7,331 bases of DNA from a bacterium (GTDB taxonomy: Bacteria > Verrucomicrobiota > Verrucomicrobiae > Limisphaerales > J093): assembly GCA_021839785.1 (NCBI GenBank), contig JAKCAB010000674.1, positions 1-7,331 on the forward strand, given 5' to 3'. A program made the position numbers and the translations under genes. Below are positions 5,699-7,331 of this stretch, piece by piece. Each line of letters begins with the position of its first letter. The first letter of the stretch is position 1. Below the pieces are notes generated by a model. The model was given only the letters and a program-made list of their open reading frames with translations, did not search any database and had not been told where the DNA came from.

Positions 5699-6073
5699 TC
5701 AAGCCGACGATCCCGGTTCGAGCGCGTGGGCTTTCAGGTCGGCCAGATCGACAAACTCCAGCGCCGACGCGTGGGTGGCTTCGAGGACGACTGGCGGCGC
5801 CACGCCGGCATCCAGAGCTTCCTTCCAGCGCGTGACGCACAAACACCACCGGTCGCCCGGCTCCAAACCAAGAAAACCCGCCGCGGGCACCGGCGTGACC
5901 AGGTCGTTGCCGCGTTCGAGCGAAAACGCCAGGAACTCGCGCGTAACCTGGGCGCAAATCACGTGCAAGCCATGATCGCCCGGACCGGTGCGACAATAAC
6001 CGTCGCGGTAGAAGCCGGTGCGTGGCTTGCGGCAACAGCCCTGAAGTTCACCGCCAAGAACGTTCGTCGGCAT
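5699..6073 (-). CDS. DUF2237-family protein
   Basis: This 124-aa soluble protein matches the DUF2237 family over its whole length: NVLG at 4-7, C13-C14, PRTGFYRDG at 17-25, C27, H37-x2-C40, EFLAFS at 46-51, GNDLVTP at 55-61, PGDRWCLC at 72-79, RW at 82-83, APPVVLEATH at 92-101 and LKAHA at the end. The function is unknown. Conserved Cys and His residues (C13, C14, C27, H37, C40, C77, C79, H101) could bind a metal or take part in redox chemistry, but this is inference. The usual GCC of the family reads GYC here (residues 25-27). The ATG at 6073 lies six bases after a candidate -10 box, with no Shine-Dalgarno. It lies 47 bp downstream of the hydrolase gene on the same strand, so read-through from that gene is also possible. 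Confidence 0.9.
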   Translation of the reverse strand: MPTNVLGGELQGCCRKPRTGFYRDGYCRTGPGDHGLHVICAQVTREFLAFSLERGNDLVTPVPAAGFLGLEPGDRWCLCVTRWKEALDAGVAPPVVLEATHASALEFVDLADLKAHALEPGSSA

Positions 6074-6079
6074 GGGCCG

Positions 6080-6108
6080 AGTTTAGCACGGCGCCGGCGG
6101 ACGGCGAA
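6080..6108 (-). promoter_or_regulatory. Extended -10 promoter candidate of the DUF2237 gene
   Basis: On the minus strand TGCTAAACT holds a TAAACT -10 box (6085-6080, 4 of 6) with an upstream TGn extension. A weak -35, TTCGCC (6108-6103, 3 of 6), lies 17 bp upstream. The ATG at 6073 follows the -10 by only six bases, so the usual start site falls at or next to the A of the ATG. This predicts a leaderless transcript. Confidence 0.4.
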
Positions 6109-6120
6109 TCGGCGCCTCGC

Positions 6121-7038
6121 TCAAGGCGTCCGCGGTGGCAGATACCGGTCGAACCAGTCCGCGAACAGGCGGATGTCCCAGACCATGGTGAGCCAGCCGT
6201 GCTTCACGCCGTGGCGGACGATGAGCTTCACGTCGCGGCCCGCTTCCCTGGCGCGCTGCACGAACCACTCGGATTGCTCCAGCGGCGTCAGCGTGTCCGC
6301 GTCGCCGTGAATGATCAGCACCGGGGGCAGGTTGGAAGCGACGTGGTAGATCGGAGAGGTCTCCCGGCCAATCACCTTCCAGATCGCGAGGTTGGTCGAG
6401 TTCGGTCCGAAGGCTTTTACAAAACTTTTGGGCGGGCCACCGTCGCCGGGATTTTCGGTCGATTTGCCGAGGTTCAGCAGATCGGTGACCGGAAAGAAAA
6501 GGGCCGCCGCCTGGATGGCGCTGCTTTCGCGCTCGACCGGATCGGCGGCGTCAGGTTGGCCGGGGTCGCCCATCGTGGCGATCATCAGGCTGAGGTGACC
6601 GCCCGAACTGCCGCCGCTCACGCCGAGGCGTTGCGGGTCCACGCCGTATTCCTTGGCGTGATACCGGACGAACCGCACCGCCCGGCGCACGTCTTCCACA
6701 ATCTCCATGACCGTGAATTCCGGCTGCGACCCGTGATGCACGCCGAAGACCGAGTACCCGCGCCGCAGCAACGGCGCGACCATCGCCGGGGCGATGCCGT
6801 CGGCGCTCGACTTCCAACTGCCACTCACCATCACCAGCACACCGGCGCCGTTGGGGTGCGCCGGCCGGAGCCAGTCCACCACCAGATCTTTTCCGTGCCG
6901 CTGAGAATAAACGATGCCCTTGGTCTGCTCGACATGCGGGGTGAAGTACCACCAAAGCCCGGCGGCCAGCGCCAGGGTGATCAACACCACAACCAGGATC
7001 GCCAACCCGGCGAACTTCAGGAAACGGCGGAGTGTCAT
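6121..7038 (-). CDS. Membrane-anchored alpha/beta hydrolase (esterase/lipase-like)
   Basis: This 305-aa protein has an N-terminal signal anchor (MTLRRFLKFAG, then hydrophobic residues about 9-32), so the catalytic domain probably faces the periplasm. The alpha/beta-hydrolase triad is visible: S144 in the nucleophile elbow GGSSG (SGGSSGGHLSL), D248 in HGDADTLTP and H280 in RHGVKHGW. YHAKEYGVDPQRLGVSGGS is typical of the acetyl-esterase/HSL-like and BD-FAE group. The usual HGG oxyanion motif reads S72-G-S-W75 (VSGSWKSS), followed later by VHHGSQPEFT. The substrate is unknown; carboxylesters are likely. I start at the ATG at 7038, where the signal anchor begins. A TTG at 7110 would add 24 residues with no membrane character. 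It lies between hemN and the DUF2237 gene on the same strand. Confidence 0.88.
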   Translation of the reverse strand: MTLRRFLKFAGLAILVVVLITLALAAGLWWYFTPHVEQTKGIVYSQRHGKDLVVDWLRPAHPNGAGVLVMVSGSWKSSADGIAPAMVAPLLRRGYSVFGVHHGSQPEFTVMEIVEDVRRAVRFVRYHAKEYGVDPQRLGVSGGSSGGHLSLMIATMGDPGQPDAADPVERESSAIQAAALFFPVTDLLNLGKSTENPGDGGPPKSFVKAFGPNSTNLAIWKVIGRETSPIYHVASNLPPVLIIHGDADTLTPLEQSEWFVQRAREAGRDVKLIVRHGVKHGWLTMVWDIRLFADWFDRYLPPRTP

Positions 7039-7100
7039 GCGGGGAAAGTGCCGGATCGCGCCCCCGTTCCAAGCCGAATCGGCAGCGCGCCCGCGCAACA

Positions 7101-7127
7101 CTCCACCCAAACCAAGCGGTTGTGGAG
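7101..7127 (-). terminator. Terminator-like hairpin after hemN
   Basis: About 14 nt after the hemN stop, minus-strand CTCCAC-AACC (7127-7118) pairs with GGTT (7113-7110) and GTGGAG (7106-7101), with a four-base loop and a three-base bulge (7109-7107). That is ten base pairs in all. Only TGTTG follows, not a T-run, so termination is plausible but unproven. The rest of the 102-bp gap (7039-7140) shows no convincing promoter for the hydrolase gene. Confidence 0.3.
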
Positions 7128-7140
7128 GCGTTCCGCCGCC

Positions 7141-7331
7141 TCAGATCGTCATCGCGTGGCGGCGCTCGGTGGGCTTGGGCAGATAGGCGTCGAACCGCAT
7201 GGCGATGATCCGGACCAGCAATCGCCCGAGTTCGGTCACGGTGAGCCGCGAGACCGTGCGCTCGATCAAACCGTCGGCTGCGAGGTCGTCGAGCGAGGCG
7301 AGTGCCTTCGCGAAATACTCACGGAAATCAA
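7141..7331 (-). CDS. hemN: Oxygen-independent coproporphyrinogen III oxidase, C-terminal end (partial)
   Basis: Only the last 62 complete codons are inside the window; the 5' part lies beyond the right edge. The fragment reads like the C-terminal domain of HemN: a helix with YFAKALASLDDLAADGLIE, a short strand, then LTVTELGRLLVRIIAMRFD and AYLPK to the end. HemN proteins usually carry VT..GRLLIRNIxMxFDxYL here, which matches closely; the Asn of RNI is replaced by Ile (VRIIAM). HemN is a cytoplasmic radical SAM enzyme that decarboxylates coproporphyrinogen III to protoporphyrinogen IX without oxygen in heme synthesis. Its N-terminal CxxxCxxC motif cannot be checked here. The stop is TGA at 7141-7143. 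Confidence 0.85.
   Translation of the reverse strand, partial: DFREYFAKALASLDDLAADGLIERTVSRLTVTELGRLLVRIIAMRFDAYLPKPTERRHAMTI

Noticed and set aside
5058..6035. A 325-codon minus-strand open frame across the phosphoesterase gene and part of the DUF2237 gene.
   Set aside because: It is antisense to one recognised family and out of frame with another, and it has no recognisable domain.
7039..7110. TTG start at 7110 for the alpha/beta hydrolase.
   Set aside because: It would place 24 polar residues before a clear signal anchor that starts at the ATG at 7038, and it overlaps the terminator-like hairpin after hemN.
1..7331. CRISPR arrays, tRNA or rRNA genes, toxin-antitoxin pairs, prophage or defence genes.
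   Set aside because: No regularly spaced repeats, no tRNA-like cloverleaf and no protein of these families were seen on either strand; the intergenic regions are short apart from 3532-3958.

Overview
The window is GC-rich bacterial chromosomal DNA that is almost fully coding. It holds nine protein genes: eight complete and one (hemN) cut by the right edge. Several families here (an RNase H-like DEDDy nuclease of about 177 aa, a DUF7544-like membrane protein, a DUF6580 protein, an ArsS/DUF3641 radical SAM protein, a DUF2237 protein) occur together in Verrucomicrobiota. Most starts lack a Shine-Dalgarno sequence. A member of Verrucomicrobiota, perhaps of the Pedosphaera/Limisphaera type, is my best guess, but this is inference from protein families and style; there is no rRNA or other direct marker.

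Layout: (1) 14-547 (+), a stand-alone DEDDy 3'-5' exonuclease-like protein. (2) 596-3531 (-), a tight three-gene cluster transcribed leftward: a multipass membrane protein, a secreted serine hydrolase of the beta-lactamase/D,D-peptidase fold, and an ArsS-type radical SAM protein whose start overlaps the preceding stop as ATGA. (3) 3532-3958, a 427-bp divergent intergenic region. It carries a promoter for each flanking gene and, between them, a 91-bp element with imperfect terminal inverted repeats, two internal GC-rich hairpins and 8-bp flanking direct repeats, which looks like a MITE. (4) 3959-5687 (+), a two-CBS-domain protein, a DUF6580 membrane protein with its own promoter very close to its ATG, and a YfcE-type metallophosphoesterase. 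(5) 5699-7331 (-), a DUF2237 protein, a membrane-anchored alpha/beta hydrolase and the 3' end of hemN (oxygen-independent coproporphyrinogen III oxidase).

Most genes look like independent housekeeping or accessory functions rather than one pathway. The three-gene leftward cluster is the only clear co-transcribed set, and its parts do not form a recognised pathway. I found no defence system, CRISPR array, RNA gene, prophage or complete insertion sequence. The most unusual items are the MITE-like element, two promoters that predict leaderless or nearly leaderless mRNAs, and the departures from family consensus in the ArsS-like and serine hydrolase proteins.
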